Assembly: GCF_000002875.2 (NCBI RefSeq) | Contig: NC_009412.2 | Coordinates: 509,001-573,000, forward strand | Direction: 5' to 3' | Origin: Leishmania infantum JPCM5 | Lineage: Eukaryota > Euglenozoa > Kinetoplastea > Trypanosomatida > Trypanosomatidae | Length of the DNA stretch: 64,000 nt | Part shown: positions 1 to 10,408 of the stretch, in pieces | How the letters are laid out: every line of letters begins with the position of its first letter | How positions within the stretch are numbered: position 1 is the stretch's first letter | The notes under the pieces: generated by a model | What the model was told of the DNA's origin: nothing | The model's database searches: none | What the model saw: only the letters and a program-made list of their open reading frames with translations | Program-made: the position numbers and the translations under genes

Positions 1-1
1 G

Positions 2-208
2 GCGACGCCAGCGCAGCGACTGAAGGCCACCGTCGCATTCGGCGATGACCTCAATGATGCCGCGATGCTGAGCAGCGTGGGCCGCGGCTTCATCATGGGC
101 AACTGCAGCCCGAAGCTTCGGCAGCAATGCCCGGAGCTGGAGGTGATTCAGACTAATACCGAGGACGCTGTCGCCCGCAAGCTGCGCGAGGTGTTCCGCT
201 TGGAATAG
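2..208 (+). CDS. Cof-type HAD hydrolase, 3' part only (cut by window edge)
   Basis: This is the last 68 codons of a haloacid dehalogenase-superfamily phosphatase; the start lies outside the window. The reading frame carries HAD motif IV as FGDDLND, followed by AAMLSSVGRGFIMGN and the family C-terminus ending in ARKLREVF. This order matches the ends of the four complete paralogues downstream (motif IV, the MGN segment, then A-R/K-KL near the stop). HAD motif IV aspartates bind Mg2+ in phosphate-ester hydrolysis; the substrate cannot be inferred. It is evidently the first visible member of a tandem array. The second residue of the GDxxND motif is D here and G in the paralogues, which is within normal family variation. 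Confidence 0.9.
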   Translation, partial: ATPAQRLKATVAFGDDLNDAAMLSSVGRGFIMGNCSPKLRQQCPELEVIQTNTEDAVARKLREVFRLE

Positions 209-1419
209 CCCCCCACCCCTTCTTTTCCGAAAGGGGACGGACGGAATAGAGGGGACAGAGCACTGGCGTAAGGTGCACCGACACAAAACACGGAGTATCC
301 TGCATCCCTGTGCAGTTGCCGGATGTGGTGCCGCGCGGCTCTTGCCACTTGAGCGCACACATCCAGAGCACCGGTTTCCTTACTCTCATTTGCAGGCGTG
401 TTTACGCCCCGAGTAGCCGAAGAGGGTGGCTGATCGCCACCTCTCGGTCTCTCTTGCTCTCTAGTGGGATGCCCGGACGTGTGACGTTGCGCACTAGCGA
501 ATGGGCGGAGCACCATCGCCACTCGTCCCCGCTGGACGCCGATCTGGCGCGGAGCTTCTTTCCCTTACACACGCACGGAGCTGCGACGTGCGCCTGCTCT
601 TCTCTCTCGACCTCCCTGACCCGCCCTCCCATGGCTGTCTTGGCTGGCTTTGCACCGTCTCCGCTTTTTCCGCACCTCCTCCACGGATATAGATGTATAT
701 TTATAGATAGGTATGGATAGATATGTATGCATAGCTTCGCGTGCCCCCACACATCGCACCCCTGCTTGCGATCATCCAGCTAGCCTTCGAACCGGGCAGG
801 AACACCGCCGTCTCGCTCTTTTTTTTCCGATTCATTTTGCAATAGCCGAAAAAAAGGTACTTGCACTTCCCCACCGACATTGTTGTCTCTCGCTGTTTGC
901 TTTCTATCGCTGCCCACCGCCTCACGTTCTCACCACCACCATCCCTCCCCTCCCCTCCAACCCCCTTCATCAAGAGTCTCGTTGTTGTTTATCTTTTCCT
1001 CTTTCTTCGTGGCAAGCCGGGCAGTGCAGAGCAGTGTACTGTCGCTAAAGCAGGAATACGATTCACCATCCCGCATTGACAGCGCTGCCTGCACGTGCAT
1101 CTTCCGGCGTCACCGTTCTCTCCGCTCCCTCACAGGCGCGCTACGACGACGCCCACCTATTCACCAGTAGAGAACAGTAAGCCAAGCTAGCCGCGCTCCG
1201 TTCCGCAAACGCGGCCCGGTAAAACGTGCTCGTGGGATACGTGCGCCCCTGTGGCTTCTGCCTCACCGCTTCCTTGCCTCATTCCAGACGCATCCAAGCA
1301 CTTCGGCACACCGAGCCAGACAGGTACAAGCTCTTCCGCCCAGTGGCAGACACAACGTCGTCGACGACAGTCACGAGCACCGTCGCCTCCTCTTGGCATT
1401 TTTCTTTGGTGTGTAAGCA
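209..1419. other. Intergenic region between HAD paralogues
   Basis: No credible gene is seen. The sequence is C/T-rich with T-runs near 820 and short TA-rich stretches near 690-730. A pyrimidine-rich stretch (about 1381-1411) ends in TAAG just before the next ATG and could supply the trans-splice acceptor of the 1420 gene. Confidence 0.6.
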
Positions 1420-2421
1420 ATGACCAGCCCGTTTCGCTACGTGATCACCGACATGGACGGCACGCTGCTGTCACCAGACCACTTTGTGAGCGACTACACC
1501 CGCGACACGCTCAAGACGCTCGTGCATGAACACGGCGTAACACCCATCTTGGCGACCGGCCGCAGCTATGCGGATGCGCGAATTATCGCTGACAACCTCA
1601 AGAAGTACATTTGGGGCGATGGCACGGCAGTGCCCGGCGCGCGGGCGCCTGCGAGCCCATCGAGGGCCCCGGCCATCTACCTCGTTACCTCCAATGGCGC
1701 TACGGTGCACAACGGTGTCACACACGAAGTCGTATTCCGGACCTCCATCGATCCTGCACTGGCGGAGAAGCTGTTCCAGCTTCTGCCCAGCGACGAGGAA
1801 GTTGTGAACACGAACGCCTACCAGAATGATGATTGGGTTTGCCGCATCGACTGGCCAGAAATGATGGCTGCTACCAAGGAGAGCGGCATTCGCTTCATCC
1901 ATGTGCCACATCCGCTGCCGTCGTCGAGCTGCGCACTAGGCTCGGCTGCGGCATCGCCCGACGCAGCAGCGAGCGGCATTGCCATCGGCGACTACACGGG
2001 TATTTCCAAGATCTTCTTCATCACCGACGACGCGGCGCGTCTGGCGGCGCTAGCGGACGAGGTACACGCGATCGCCAAAGCCCACGGTGGTGCGCCGGTG
2101 TCGCTGACCTTTTCGACGTCGGACTGCATGGATATCATGGCGAATGGCGTGACGAAAGCCGAGGCGCTGAAGAAGCTCTTTGGCGCTATCCTACCGTCCA
2201 GAGACGGAGTCGACGTCGTCGCCGACGCCCTCGCGCACGCCATTGCATTTGGCGACGGCCTCAACGATGCAGAAATGCTCACGTCAGCCGGAAAGGGCTG
2301 TGTCATGGGCAATGCAAACCCAAAGCTGATTGCGCAGCACCCGGAGCTGGAGGTGATTCTCACCAGCGCCGAAGATGGAGTGGCAAAGAAGCTGCGAAGC
2401 GTGTTTCATCTTCCGCTCTAA
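1420..2421 (+). CDS. Cof-type HAD phosphatase, tandem copy 2
   Basis: A 333-residue HAD-superfamily hydrolase of the Cof/sugar-phosphatase type. Motif I is DMDGT with nucleophile D11 and acid/base D13. The ATGRS segment follows at about residue 47, the VTSNGA segment at about 89, and motif IV GDGLND at 278-283. The stretch between them is the C2-type cap that determines substrate. The family hydrolyses phosphate esters using Mg2+; this member's substrate is unknown. Two low-complexity Ala/Pro/Ser insertions (about residues 68-84 and 165-185) are absent from the 5050 and 7861 copies. The start is supported by paralogue alignment: MTSPFRYVIT here, compared with MTRMPIKAVVT at 7861. It is a typical cytosolic-looking protein with no signal peptide seen. 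Confidence 0.93.
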   Translation: MTSPFRYVITDMDGTLLSPDHFVSDYTRDTLKTLVHEHGVTPILATGRSYADARIIADNLKKYIWGDGTAVPGARAPASPSRAPAIYLVTSNGATVHNGVTHEVVFRTSIDPALAEKLFQLLPSDEEVVNTNAYQNDDWVCRIDWPEMMAATKESGIRFIHVPHPLPSSSCALGSAAASPDAAASGIAIGDYTGISKIFFITDDAARLAALADEVHAIAKAHGGAPVSLTFSTSDCMDIMANGVTKAEALKKLFGAILPSRDGVDVVADALAHAIAFGDGLNDAEMLTSAGKGCVMGNANPKLIAQHPELEVILTSAEDGVAKKLRSVFHLPL

Positions 2422-2718
2422 CGAAGCTATCGGAGATGGGAGCCAGTGGAGGAGGCTATGCTGCCCTCGCATCGCTTTTGGTGTGTCGACGCGCATAGAT
2501 GTTGTCCACGGAGCGCTCACCTACCGTCTGGTGCTGCCTCGGTTTGTCTCCACCGCTGGGCTGTGCCCATGTATGGATATGCGTACCTAGGAGGCGCGTG
2601 GTGTTGTGTGCTGGATGTACCGCTCCCCCCCCCACACACACACACACACCCTGTCCATAATGCCGCGCGTCAAGCGCGCGCACACGTTCTCTGTGGCGTC
2701 TGCTCCCATTTCATTGCG

Positions 2719-2985
2719 TGCTGGTGTTGAGAGCCTGAATGTCACCCCCGAGAGGGGATGCAGCAGGGGGCGGCCAGCACAGTGCGGGTGCGGCTGTGAG
2801 GCGAACTGCGGAGCACGGTGTGGATGGGTAGAGGTTGGAGTCAGAGGCCGTTCTCCAGTGACTGAGTCGGCGCGCTGCCGCACAGCGTGTATCAACTGCT
2901 ACTTCGCACCACGCGATGGGGGGCCTGTGACAGGGCGGGCGGTAGAGAGGCGCTTGCATCCATGCACTATGGTCGAGAAATGGAC
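2719..2985 (+). mobile_element. SIDER-like retroposon fragment
   Basis: This stretch aligns by eye with the SIDER blocks at 17275-17734 and 21699-22151. Shared landmarks in the same order are AGCCTGAATG, CACCCCCGAGA, GGGTAGAGGTTGG, GAGTCGGCGC, CACGCGATGGGGGGCCTGTG and GACAGGGCGG. It is clearly more diverged than those two copies. It lies about 300 nt after the stop of the 1420 HAD gene, so it is probably in that gene's 3' UTR, where SIDER2 elements are known to influence mRNA stability. The 5' signature segment is not recognisable here, so the copy is probably truncated. Confidence 0.65.
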
Positions 2986-3372
2986 ACGCTGCAGGAGAAG
3001 CCCCGCTCTGCAGACGCACACGCTCGCCTCTCGTAGGAGCAGAACTGCACCTGACCACAAACGGAAGGGACCGAAAGAAGAGGTGGAAAGCGTCACTTCT
3101 GCAGACCGTGTGTGGAAAGCAAAACAGGCGAGTGTTTCTGGAAGAGCACCGCCCACCCACCCTCCCATGTGTAACGTGTTGTGGTATCCCCTCCTTTTCG
3201 CGGATTTGCCGCGGTCCTGTGTTTTCGGAGAAGGGGGAGGGCTCTCACCGGTTGGCGCCCATCACCCACTCGCCATGCTCTTTCTGCTCGTTCTTTTCTT
3301 ATGGTTATCGGTAACGCACCCCCTCACACGCTGGCACACCTGCACTTCATCGGATGTCAAATTCGCAGTGCC

Positions 3373-4360
3373 ATGATGGCTGCGACGCATGCCGTGTCTG
3401 CATTCAAGCAGGGCGCGGTGAAGACCATGCGCAGGAAGCCATCGGACGTGGCGTCGCTTGTGGCGACTGGTAGGCGGCATCCCCACCTTCTAGAGCTGAT
3501 GGGCGTGCTCAGTCTCCAGCCTGACCTCGTTGCGTTCAGCGAGCGCGCCGCCACGTACCATGGTGAAACGCCCAGCTTTATATTCTTTTCTGTGTGTGTG
3601 TGTGTGCGTGTGCGTGTGTTTAAAAGTTTTTTTCTACTGGCGCACTCTGCTCGTGGAGTCGGTGCGCGCGTTGCTGGCCGCGCCTCTCCCAGCTGGGCCT
3701 AGAGATGTAGAGCCATCGCAGCAGCAGCCTACCTCGAGCATCGAAAGCACGGAAGCAGTCGCGGTGCGCCTCTCATCGCTCGTCGCACAACAAGCCCGAC
3801 CGTGTGGCAGACGGCAGGCAAGACGCAGCGAAGAGGAAGGCCTCCATCGCAGAGCCTCCAGTCGTCGCCGCGAACGAGTTGCGCGCGGATGCGCGGGTGA
3901 CTATGACTATAGTGGAAGCCCTCGGTGGGAGCAGCGGCCTCAGCCTCCGCTATCGTGTCGTAAGCGACATGGTGGGTAGAGACGCGCTCTGGTGCGAGGT
4001 CTACGGCTTCGTCTTCTACGGCGCCCACAAGCTGCTCCCGATCGAGACGACCGTGCAGGAAGGGTTTGCCAAGAAGGCTTCCCAAGCCTGCTCTCCACCG
4101 CTCGTTGTCGGCGTGGCTCCGCATGGAATGGGCAAGGGGCCTGAAGTGAAGAGGGCATCCTTGAATTCTGGGACCTCACTCTTCGCGATGCGGTTGCCTT
4201 CGGCAGTGGCACGCATAATCTGCCGGTGCTCAAGGCGGTGGAGTTTGGCTGTTGGATGGCAAGTTCGTGGTCGCAGTTGGTGGCAGCCGCACCAGGAATG
4301 AAGGTGGTCTCGGCCCAAACAAAAAATAAAGGCGCTGAAACTAAGCTCATCGGGCTCTAA
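3373..4360 (+). pseudogene. Decayed protein-coding gene, unknown family
   Basis: Coding-like sequence is spread over three frames in succession. About 3373-3590 reads MMAATHAVSAFKQGAVKTMR onward. About 3640-3800 continues in another frame, and 3804-4150 (MADGRQDAAKRK to HGMGKGPEVK) in a third. From about 4150 to the TAA at 4358 a further shift gives EGILEFWDLTLRDAVAFGSG and so on, ending KLIGL. Each piece has the codon use and composition of real protein, while its alternative frames do not. A GT microsatellite (about 3592-3622) lies at the first break. I do not recognise the family. It sits between two HAD genes and is probably a relic of a gene still intact in related species. Single-base sequencing errors could account for some breaks but hardly all. 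Confidence 0.5.
3592..3622. repeat. GT microsatellite inside the decayed gene
   Basis: An impure GT/GC-GT run. It coincides with the first reading-frame change of the decayed gene, so slippage here may have helped inactivate it. Confidence 0.8.
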
Positions 4361-4726
4361 TAACTTCGAGGGGGCGGTGGAGCTGGGTTTCATTTCGGTG
4401 TGTGTGGGTGCTCGAATAAGCTCCAGAAGAGTATGGTGCTTTTCACCGCTTCACAGCCACCATGCACACGGTGTGCGCGTGCGTGCCTACAGAAACAGGG
4501 ATGCACGGAAAGCAACGAGCACAAAAGGAAAAAAAAACGCAAGAGCCGATGAGGCGTCGGAAACGAGAACAATGAACGCGATGAAGGTAATCTTCATGTG
4601 AGTGGTGTGGAGGTACTGGAGGGTGGGTGCTGTGAAAGCAAGGGGAAAAGAGCCCCGTGCAACTGCACATTGATGTTTTGCCCTGCGCTCCTTTCCCTCT
4701 CCGCGAGGACGCGCGGCATCACGCAC

Positions 4727-4730
<4 letters not shown>

Positions 4731-4757
<27 letters not shown>
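4731..4757. repeat. CA microsatellite
   Basis: About 13 uninterrupted CA units, in the spacer upstream of the 5050 HAD gene. Confidence 0.9.
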
Positions 4758-4761
<4 letters not shown>

Positions 4762-5014
4762 GACCCCCAGGGGATGCACTGGGGAGTGCTATCATGATGC
4801 TTTCAGTCCCCCTTGTGCTATTTGCTAATCTTCTAGCTCCCTCCTTCCTTCACTTCAAACTGCGTTCGCTAAAGTTCCGCCCGGTAGGGTGCCGATACGC
4901 TCAGCAAGGCACGTGTGCTCTGAAAGATCGTCTTTTATCGTCCAATAACGCCAGCAGTGTGGACGGCGTCTTTTGCAGTGCTGGGAAGCGCGTCCATGTA
5001 GTTTACCGTAGTGG

Positions 5015-5038
5015 CCCTTTTCCCTCCTCCCCTGTCAG
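5015..5038 (+). promoter_or_regulatory. Probable trans-splice acceptor of the 5050 HAD gene
   Basis: The pyrimidine tract CCCTTTTCCCTCCTCCCCTG is followed by TCAG, with AG at 5037-5038, only 11 nt before the ATG at 5050. If used, it excludes the upstream in-frame ATG at 5011. Confidence 0.5.
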
Positions 5039-5049
5039 AATTCGAGGCA

Positions 5050-5919
5050 ATGATGTCGCCGAAGATCAAGGCTGTGTTCGTGGACATGGATGGCACTCTG
5101 TTCGACTCTGGCCACTTCATTAGCCCCCGCACCGCGAAGGTGATACATGCACTCGAGGAGCGAGGTGTCGCCTTCGTTGTAGCCACAGGACGTCCGTTTC
5201 CGGACGTCTTTGGCAACCTTGCCAAGGCGGGGCTAAGACCAGATTTCATCATTACCAGTAATGGGGCTCGCGTCCATGACGCCCAGCACAACATTGTCTT
5301 TGCGTGCGACATGGACGCTGAGAGCGTCTGCCGGCTCTTTCAGCTGTCGCCGCACCTCAGGGAGGATGGAGTGGTTGACCCGGCAGTGGAGGCGCGACGC
5401 ATCTTGTTCAACGTCAACTGCGGGGATCGCTGGCTCACCAACGAGTGCATTCCAGAGGTCCGTGCAGCCTTCCACCCCTCATTCATCTACGAGCGGGTCG
5501 ATCCGATGGTGCACACCGCCAAGACGCTCAAGGGTACGCACAGCATGTGGATCCGCGGCGCGCACGCGGATCTGGTGTGCGTGCAGAAGTACGTGGACCG
5601 CGAGCTTTCCCACGAGATCGGCTGCACCTTCGCACTACCCCACATCCTCGACTGCTTCCGCAAGGGTGTCGACAAGGGTGCCGCCATGGAGAAGGTGTGC
5701 AAACACCTCCGCATCGATCTCAGAGAGACCATCGCGTTCGGCGATGGCATGAATGATATCCGCATGCTCACTGCGGCAGGGCAGGGCTTTGTTATGGCGA
5801 ACGCGGCAGAGATGGTGAAGCAAGCCGCACCTGAGCTCCCGGTTATTCAGTCGAACAACGAGGAAGGCGTTGCGCGGAAGCTCGAGGAGCTGCTGGCGGC
5901 CGACGCCTTTGTCGGTTAA
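5050..5919 (+). CDS. Cof-type HAD phosphatase, tandem copy 3
   Basis: A 289-residue HAD hydrolase. Motif I is DMDGT (D12 and D14), followed by ATGRPFPDVF, ITSNGARVHD, the cap region, and motif IV GDGMND at 231-236. The protein ends after the typical ARKLEELL segment. The reading frame is open from an ATG at 5011. I chose 5050 because MMSPKIKAVFVDMDGT aligns with the starts of the other copies and because a strong splice acceptor (AG at 5037-5038) lies between the two ATGs. Its closest relative in the window is the 7861 copy (shared NGAR, GDGMND and cap landmarks such as LPxxLDC). The family acts on small phosphorylated metabolites; the substrate here is not known. Confidence 0.92.
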   Translation: MMSPKIKAVFVDMDGTLFDSGHFISPRTAKVIHALEERGVAFVVATGRPFPDVFGNLAKAGLRPDFIITSNGARVHDAQHNIVFACDMDAESVCRLFQLSPHLREDGVVDPAVEARRILFNVNCGDRWLTNECIPEVRAAFHPSFIYERVDPMVHTAKTLKGTHSMWIRGAHADLVCVQKYVDRELSHEIGCTFALPHILDCFRKGVDKGAAMEKVCKHLRIDLRETIAFGDGMNDIRMLTAAGQGFVMANAAEMVKQAAPELPVIQSNNEEGVARKLEELLAADAFVG

Positions 5920-6796
5920 TGGCAAAACGGCGAGGCAATGGCGTCTCCGTCGACTTCAGGCAAGTGGAGAAACCTGCCCCGCGTGACGGTGTGCGCAAGT
6001 AACAAAGCCACGTCACCTTCGGGCTTCAAGAAGGTTACAAACGACCTTGGCGGCCCCACTTGTCCCAGCTTCCCTGTTCTTTCTCTACACATCCGTTCAT
6101 GAGCGGTTGTGTTGTTCGACCTGCTGAGCCATCGGAGCTCCATCCCTCCCTCCCCCCCACCAGCCAATGCGCTAATGAGGGTGCGCATCGCGAACTCCTG
6201 TTTCTTTTTCTTTCGGTTCTTATTGATTGTGTTTTGCGCTAACGAGGGCTCCCCTCGTTGCATCCACTCGTGGATCGGCGCACGATCGAGTGAGAAAGAG
6301 GGAGAGAGCAGGGGAGCGGAGGCCTGACCTCTCAAGGTCTCGCGGTGCAACAATCTCATCTTGCTTGGACCGCCCTCGAAAACAGCAGCCCGCTTTTTCA
6401 GTCCTCGCATAAATGAACAGGGAGGAAATATCAGTAGCGCAACGAAAGGAAGACGAATACCCTCCACTGCCCCCTTCTCCCATCCCCACAACAACGCGTC
6501 TGCGCATCCCTACAAGGAAAGCCATGACGGGAGCAAAATGAGGGTCTGCGGCCTCTACAGCGAAAGTGCTCGAGCAATATATTTTGCAGCGTGAGCACGT
6601 AATGCCCGTGTCGTGCATCGCCAGCGACTCTCGCCTCGATACCCTGTGCGATAACCTTTCCCTGTTTCCTTCCCAGACGCACCCCTGCTCAGCAAGAACG
6701 GGGCGGGTAGCGCTTCTCTCCCCGTCATCCATTCGGCCAACGGACTTCTCCTCCGATTTTCCTCACTGAGCAGAGGTCAACCCCAGCCACCGCCAC

Positions 6797-7086
6797 CGCC
6801 TCCGCCCCGAAACAGGGCCCGGGGCCGCGGCCCCGCTTCGGATCAAGGCACGCAGTCCGGCCCGGTCGGTGTGGCTGCTGATCGCGCAGCACGCATGCGA
6901 GGCAGAGGGACGAGGCAAGGGCAAGAGGAGCCCGTGAGGCGCACGGCCCGGTTCGGGGGCAGGACGGCTCGTCCTAGACGACCAGGACCGAGCCGCGGTG
7001 CAACACGCGGGTAGGTGCACCGTGTCGTTGTGTGCGTGTATATATACACACATACATGTATATAGGTGATGACGTGTTCGTGGCAG
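6797..7086 (+). repeat. Dispersed GC-rich repeat, copy A
   Basis: One of four nearly identical copies (also 13430-13709, 16598-16929 and 35878-36215), all in + orientation. It begins near CCTCCGCCCCGAAACAGGGC and contains the perfect palindrome GGGGCCGCGGCCCC. It also contains a potential hairpin (GGCTCGTCCT paired with AGGACCGAGCC across an 8-nt loop) and a TA-rich tail with the palindrome GTGTATATATACAC. It ends at GTGATGACGTGTTCGTGGCA. The 3' end is shared by all copies while the 5' end varies, as in non-LTR retroposition. No poly-A tail is seen. Confidence 0.8.
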
Positions 7087-7836
7087 GAATGACACGCTAA
7101 TCGAACAAAGGTGCGTGATGGTCCTGAGGCGGGGCGTGCTTTCCGTTCCTTCTCGAATGCACACCACGGGCCCATTTCATTATCCGCGGGTTGCATAGCT
7201 TTCCACGTGAACGAACTCGTGACGGTGTCCGGGTCTTTCGCGTCGCGCTGAGTCTAGCTTCCTCTAGTCGTTTCGGCGTACCATGACGTGTAGTTGCCGT
7301 CTCTGGTGTATCGCCTCACCGCTTCGTCTGCCTGTGTGCCGTGCGTGACCCGGACTCACCTATGCGCCCTCTCGTGTGTCGGCTATGTCATGTCTTTGCG
7401 GTATGCGCACCGCTTTTCTGTCGCGGAGTCTTTCGGGGTCCACTCGAGCGGCCATATTTGGGGGGGGGGGCTGTAGCCCTGTAGCCCATTGCGTACCGCA
7501 ATCTCGAAGCGAAGCCTTGTACTTTCCGAGGTGCATTTCTCTCTTTCCTTTTCTCTGTTCTTGGAACTTCCCCTCCCCACCCCAGTCTCAGCCACCCGTC
7601 CCCGGCGTGCGAGCAGCTTCTTTCTTGCACCAGAAGACGCCCACAACACGCCGTGAACGCCGCGGCATATAAATGAACGCGCGCTCACACACACGTTAAG
7701 ACAAACCCTATCGGCAACTGCCCACATCCCTTCCCCCTTCCTTGCCCCACTTGTCAATGCGACACGAGCACTCGCCATTGCAGCTTTCACAGAAGCTCCC
7801 TCCGCTGGCTGCTCTCCCCCTCACCTTCGCCGACTC

Positions 7837-7855
7837 TATCCTTCTTTCTCTGCAG
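7837..7855 (+). promoter_or_regulatory. Strong trans-splice acceptor of the 7861 HAD gene
   Basis: The pyrimidine tract CTATCCTTCTTTCTCTGCAG ends in AG at 7854-7855, leaving a 5' UTR of only about 5 nt before ATG 7861. It is the best acceptor match near any start in the HAD array. Confidence 0.55.
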
Positions 7856-7860
7856 TATCC

Positions 7861-8715
7861 ATGACCAGAATGCCCATCAAGGCCGTTGTCACCGACCTCG
7901 ATGGCACGCTGCTCAACCCGCAGCACTGCATCAGCAACTACACCGCCGAAGTCCTGAAAAAGATCAAGGAAAAGGGCATCTGCTTTGTCGTGGCCACCGG
8001 TCGCCCGTATGCGGAGGTCTTCAGCAGGATTCGCCATTGCCACCTGGCGCCGGACTACATTATCACCAGCAACGGCGCCCGCATCCACGATGGCGCGTTC
8101 AACGTCGTGCGTGAGCACAACATTCGGCCGGAGCTCGTGGAGTCGCTCGCGCGGATGCGCACGGTCAAGGACCCTGCGACTGGCGCCGAGCTCCCGAAAA
8201 AGTTCACCACGAACATCTACCGCGGGGTAGAGTGGCTGACCGACAAGAGCATCCCAGAGGTGAACAAAGCCTTTCACATGGACTTCCAGTGCACAGACCT
8301 TCGTGAGCGCTTCTACGAGCTGCAGGCATCGGAGCTCGGTGAGGTGCATGAGATCTGGTTCGCTGGAGACCACGACGAGCTCGTGCTGCTGGATAGTGCG
8401 CTCCGAGAGAAGTACCCAGGCGACCTGTGCTGCACCTTTTCCCTTCCCTACCTACTGGACTGTGTACCGGCCGGCGCCAATAAGGGCAGTGGTGTGCGGG
8501 AGGTGGCAGAGGTGCTGGGGTTGGCGCTGGACGAGGTGGCCTGCTTCGGCGACGGCATGAACGACGAGTCGATGCTGCAGGTGACCTCGGCATCCTTTAT
8601 TATGGCAAATGGTCAGCAACGTTTGAAGGACGCCGTGCCGCACGCGCAGATCATCGGCAGCAACGCCGACGATGGTGTGGCCAAGAAGCTGGAGGAGATC
8701 TTTTTCTCGTCCTAG
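7861..8715 (+). CDS. Cof-type HAD phosphatase, tandem copy 4
   Basis: A 284-residue HAD hydrolase, the shortest complete copy. Motif I is DLDGT (D12 nucleophile, D14), followed by ATGRPYAEVF, ITSNGARIHD, a compact cap domain containing PYLLDCVPAG and KGSG (the motif III lysine region), and motif IV GDGMND at 230-235. It ends AKKLEEIFFSS. All catalytic residues expected for a Mg2+-dependent phosphatase are present. No targeting signal is seen. The start is the first ATG after a strong splice acceptor. It resembles the 5050 copy more than the 1420 and 10409 copies, suggesting at least two duplication steps in the array. Confidence 0.94.
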   Translation: MTRMPIKAVVTDLDGTLLNPQHCISNYTAEVLKKIKEKGICFVVATGRPYAEVFSRIRHCHLAPDYIITSNGARIHDGAFNVVREHNIRPELVESLARMRTVKDPATGAELPKKFTTNIYRGVEWLTDKSIPEVNKAFHMDFQCTDLRERFYELQASELGEVHEIWFAGDHDELVLLDSALREKYPGDLCCTFSLPYLLDCVPAGANKGSGVREVAEVLGLALDEVACFGDGMNDESMLQVTSASFIMANGQQRLKDAVPHAQIIGSNADDGVAKKLEEIFFSS

Positions 8716-10408
8716 ATGCGATCATCTGCCTGCCAGGTAAATTTATCCACAGGGGTGTGGAGGCGACAGTACACCGCGCAGAAGAAGAGAGAAAAGGGGG
8801 AGGAGCTCACAGGTATTGTCAAAAGATCAGACGAGGGAGTCTATCGGCCCTCTTGGCACCTACATGCTGCCACAGTCTGCCGGATAGGCTATGCAGAGGG
8901 TCGTGTGTCTGCGTTCATCTCTTTCCACCCCTCTCCGTCATGCCCTGATCCCGTTTCCTCTCTCTCTTCATCGCATTTTATTGAGGCTGAAAAGCGATCA
9001 AAAAAAAAAAACGATGCCACGCACCGTTTCAAATTCCATGCTTGTCATCACTCCCATGGAGTGGAGGAGCTGCGCCCCTGAAGTTCACCTTTATCGGATG
9101 CGAAGGCTCGATGGAGGGCCAGCTTCCGCCCTTGGCCTAGTCAGTCCTTTGTCTCCGGATTTGTCCGTAGGAGAGCACTGGTGCTATGGCAAGAAGAACA
9201 TAAAAAGTGGGCTGTCTTTTGTAGATACCGGCACTCCGTTCCACCCTGAAAAGCTCTCAGCACCACACGGCGCACTTCCACCTGGCCTCTACCTTTCCTT
9301 CTCTTTCGTCCGACAACCTGCTCCACGTTCTACCCCCTTCCCTTCCCTTCCTTTCGAATTATGGTCACGTCTTCACACCCCTCCGGTCGGCCCTCCCACG
9401 CACAGCTGCACACGGCTGTATACTCCGTCATCCTCCCTCCCTCTCTCCTTGTAACACCTCTTCCTCTCTCTGTCACGAAGAGAAAAGCACAGCTTGACGC
9501 CACAAGTGACAAGACGCACAACAGCACACAACAAAGTCGGCGCGCGTGCCATTTTTCCGCACCAAGAAAGCCGCGCACACGCAGCCCATCCGTGTTCGAG
9601 CTCCTCCTCTGCTGAGAGACTTTGTAGAACGCAAGAATTCTGCCATCATTCCTTGCATTCTTTTTTTTTTTGCTTGTTATTTCGTTTATTTTTGGATTGC
9701 TCATATCTGTTCCCGCCTCTGCCTCTGCACCCTCCCTCTCCATCGATCCGGTGGCTCCTCACTGTGTTTTCTCCTGCCTTTCCTTTTCTTTCTACCTCTC
9801 TTTCTCTTCTCTGCCATCTTCGTTGGTTCGGTTTGGCTTCTCTCTGTGAGCGTCTGTGCCTGAGAGAGTGCTCTATCGGCTGCCCTCTCCTTCCGTCTAC
9901 GCCTCGCTCGCTGTCTCTCTCTCTCCCCTTCGCTTCGCTTCTCTGCTTAACATCTTCACGTTACTTCATCCTTCTGTTTTTCTTTCCCCCTTCCCCTTCG
10001 GCCCGTCCGCATCCCCCGCACCTCCGTTGCGCCTCTGCGGGTCTTCACGGTCTCTCGTAAGTGTTTTATGTCGTTTTTGATTGCGGCGGCCCCTCCCTCT
10101 CTCTCTCGCACTGCTCACATCTGTGGCGTCTTTTATTTCCTCTCGGGCGTTGCCTCATCTTGCCAGGTAAAGAGCCCTTTTTATGGGCGCGAGTATTTTC
10201 CTCTTTCTCCCGCTCTCTTTCCGCCGCTGCTGCGCCCCGCCCCCTCCCCACCTCCCCACCGCCGCTTCGGTGGAACTCTGTCCATCGGCGCGTCATCGTC
10301 GCGCGTGACTACGGCTTCGCGTCGTTGTTCTTGATTGCATGCTGTCTCTTTCACGGCCTCTCGCCTTTGCTCTCTACACCCCTCCCGTAAAGGTGGGCCC
10401 GCGCACTC
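8716..10408. other. Intergenic region upstream of HAD copy 5
   Basis: Strongly C/T-rich from about 9300 to 10400, with many short pyrimidine tracts that could act as acceptors or poly(A)-coupled signals. No gene or recognised repeat is seen. Confidence 0.6.
10365..10392 (+). promoter_or_regulatory. Possible trans-splice acceptor of the 10409 HAD gene
   Basis: The stretch CTTTGCTCTCTACACCCCTC then CCGTAAAG places an AG at 10391-10392, leaving a 16-nt 5' UTR. It is less perfect than the acceptor at 7855. Confidence 0.35.

Larger units (their letters stand above)
2422..5049. other. Intergenic region holding a SIDER fragment and a decayed gene
   Basis: This spacer is long for the array. It contains a SIDER-like fragment (2719-2985), the remains of an unknown gene (3373-4360), GT and CA microsatellites, and a polypyrimidine tract leading to the next HAD gene. 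These items are listed separately. I see nothing else that looks like a gene. Confidence 0.6.
5920..7860. other. Intergenic region with repeat copy A
   Basis: No gene is seen. The region contains the first copy of the dispersed ~290-bp repeat (6797-7086), a G10 run near 7460, and a C/T-rich approach to the next gene. Confidence 0.6.

Noticed and set aside
6797..7015. Open frame through the dispersed repeat (ARGRGPASDQGTQ-type)
   Set aside because: It is open in every copy, but the DNA itself is nearly identical between copies, so protein selection cannot be shown. The frame joins different unrelated sequence in each place.
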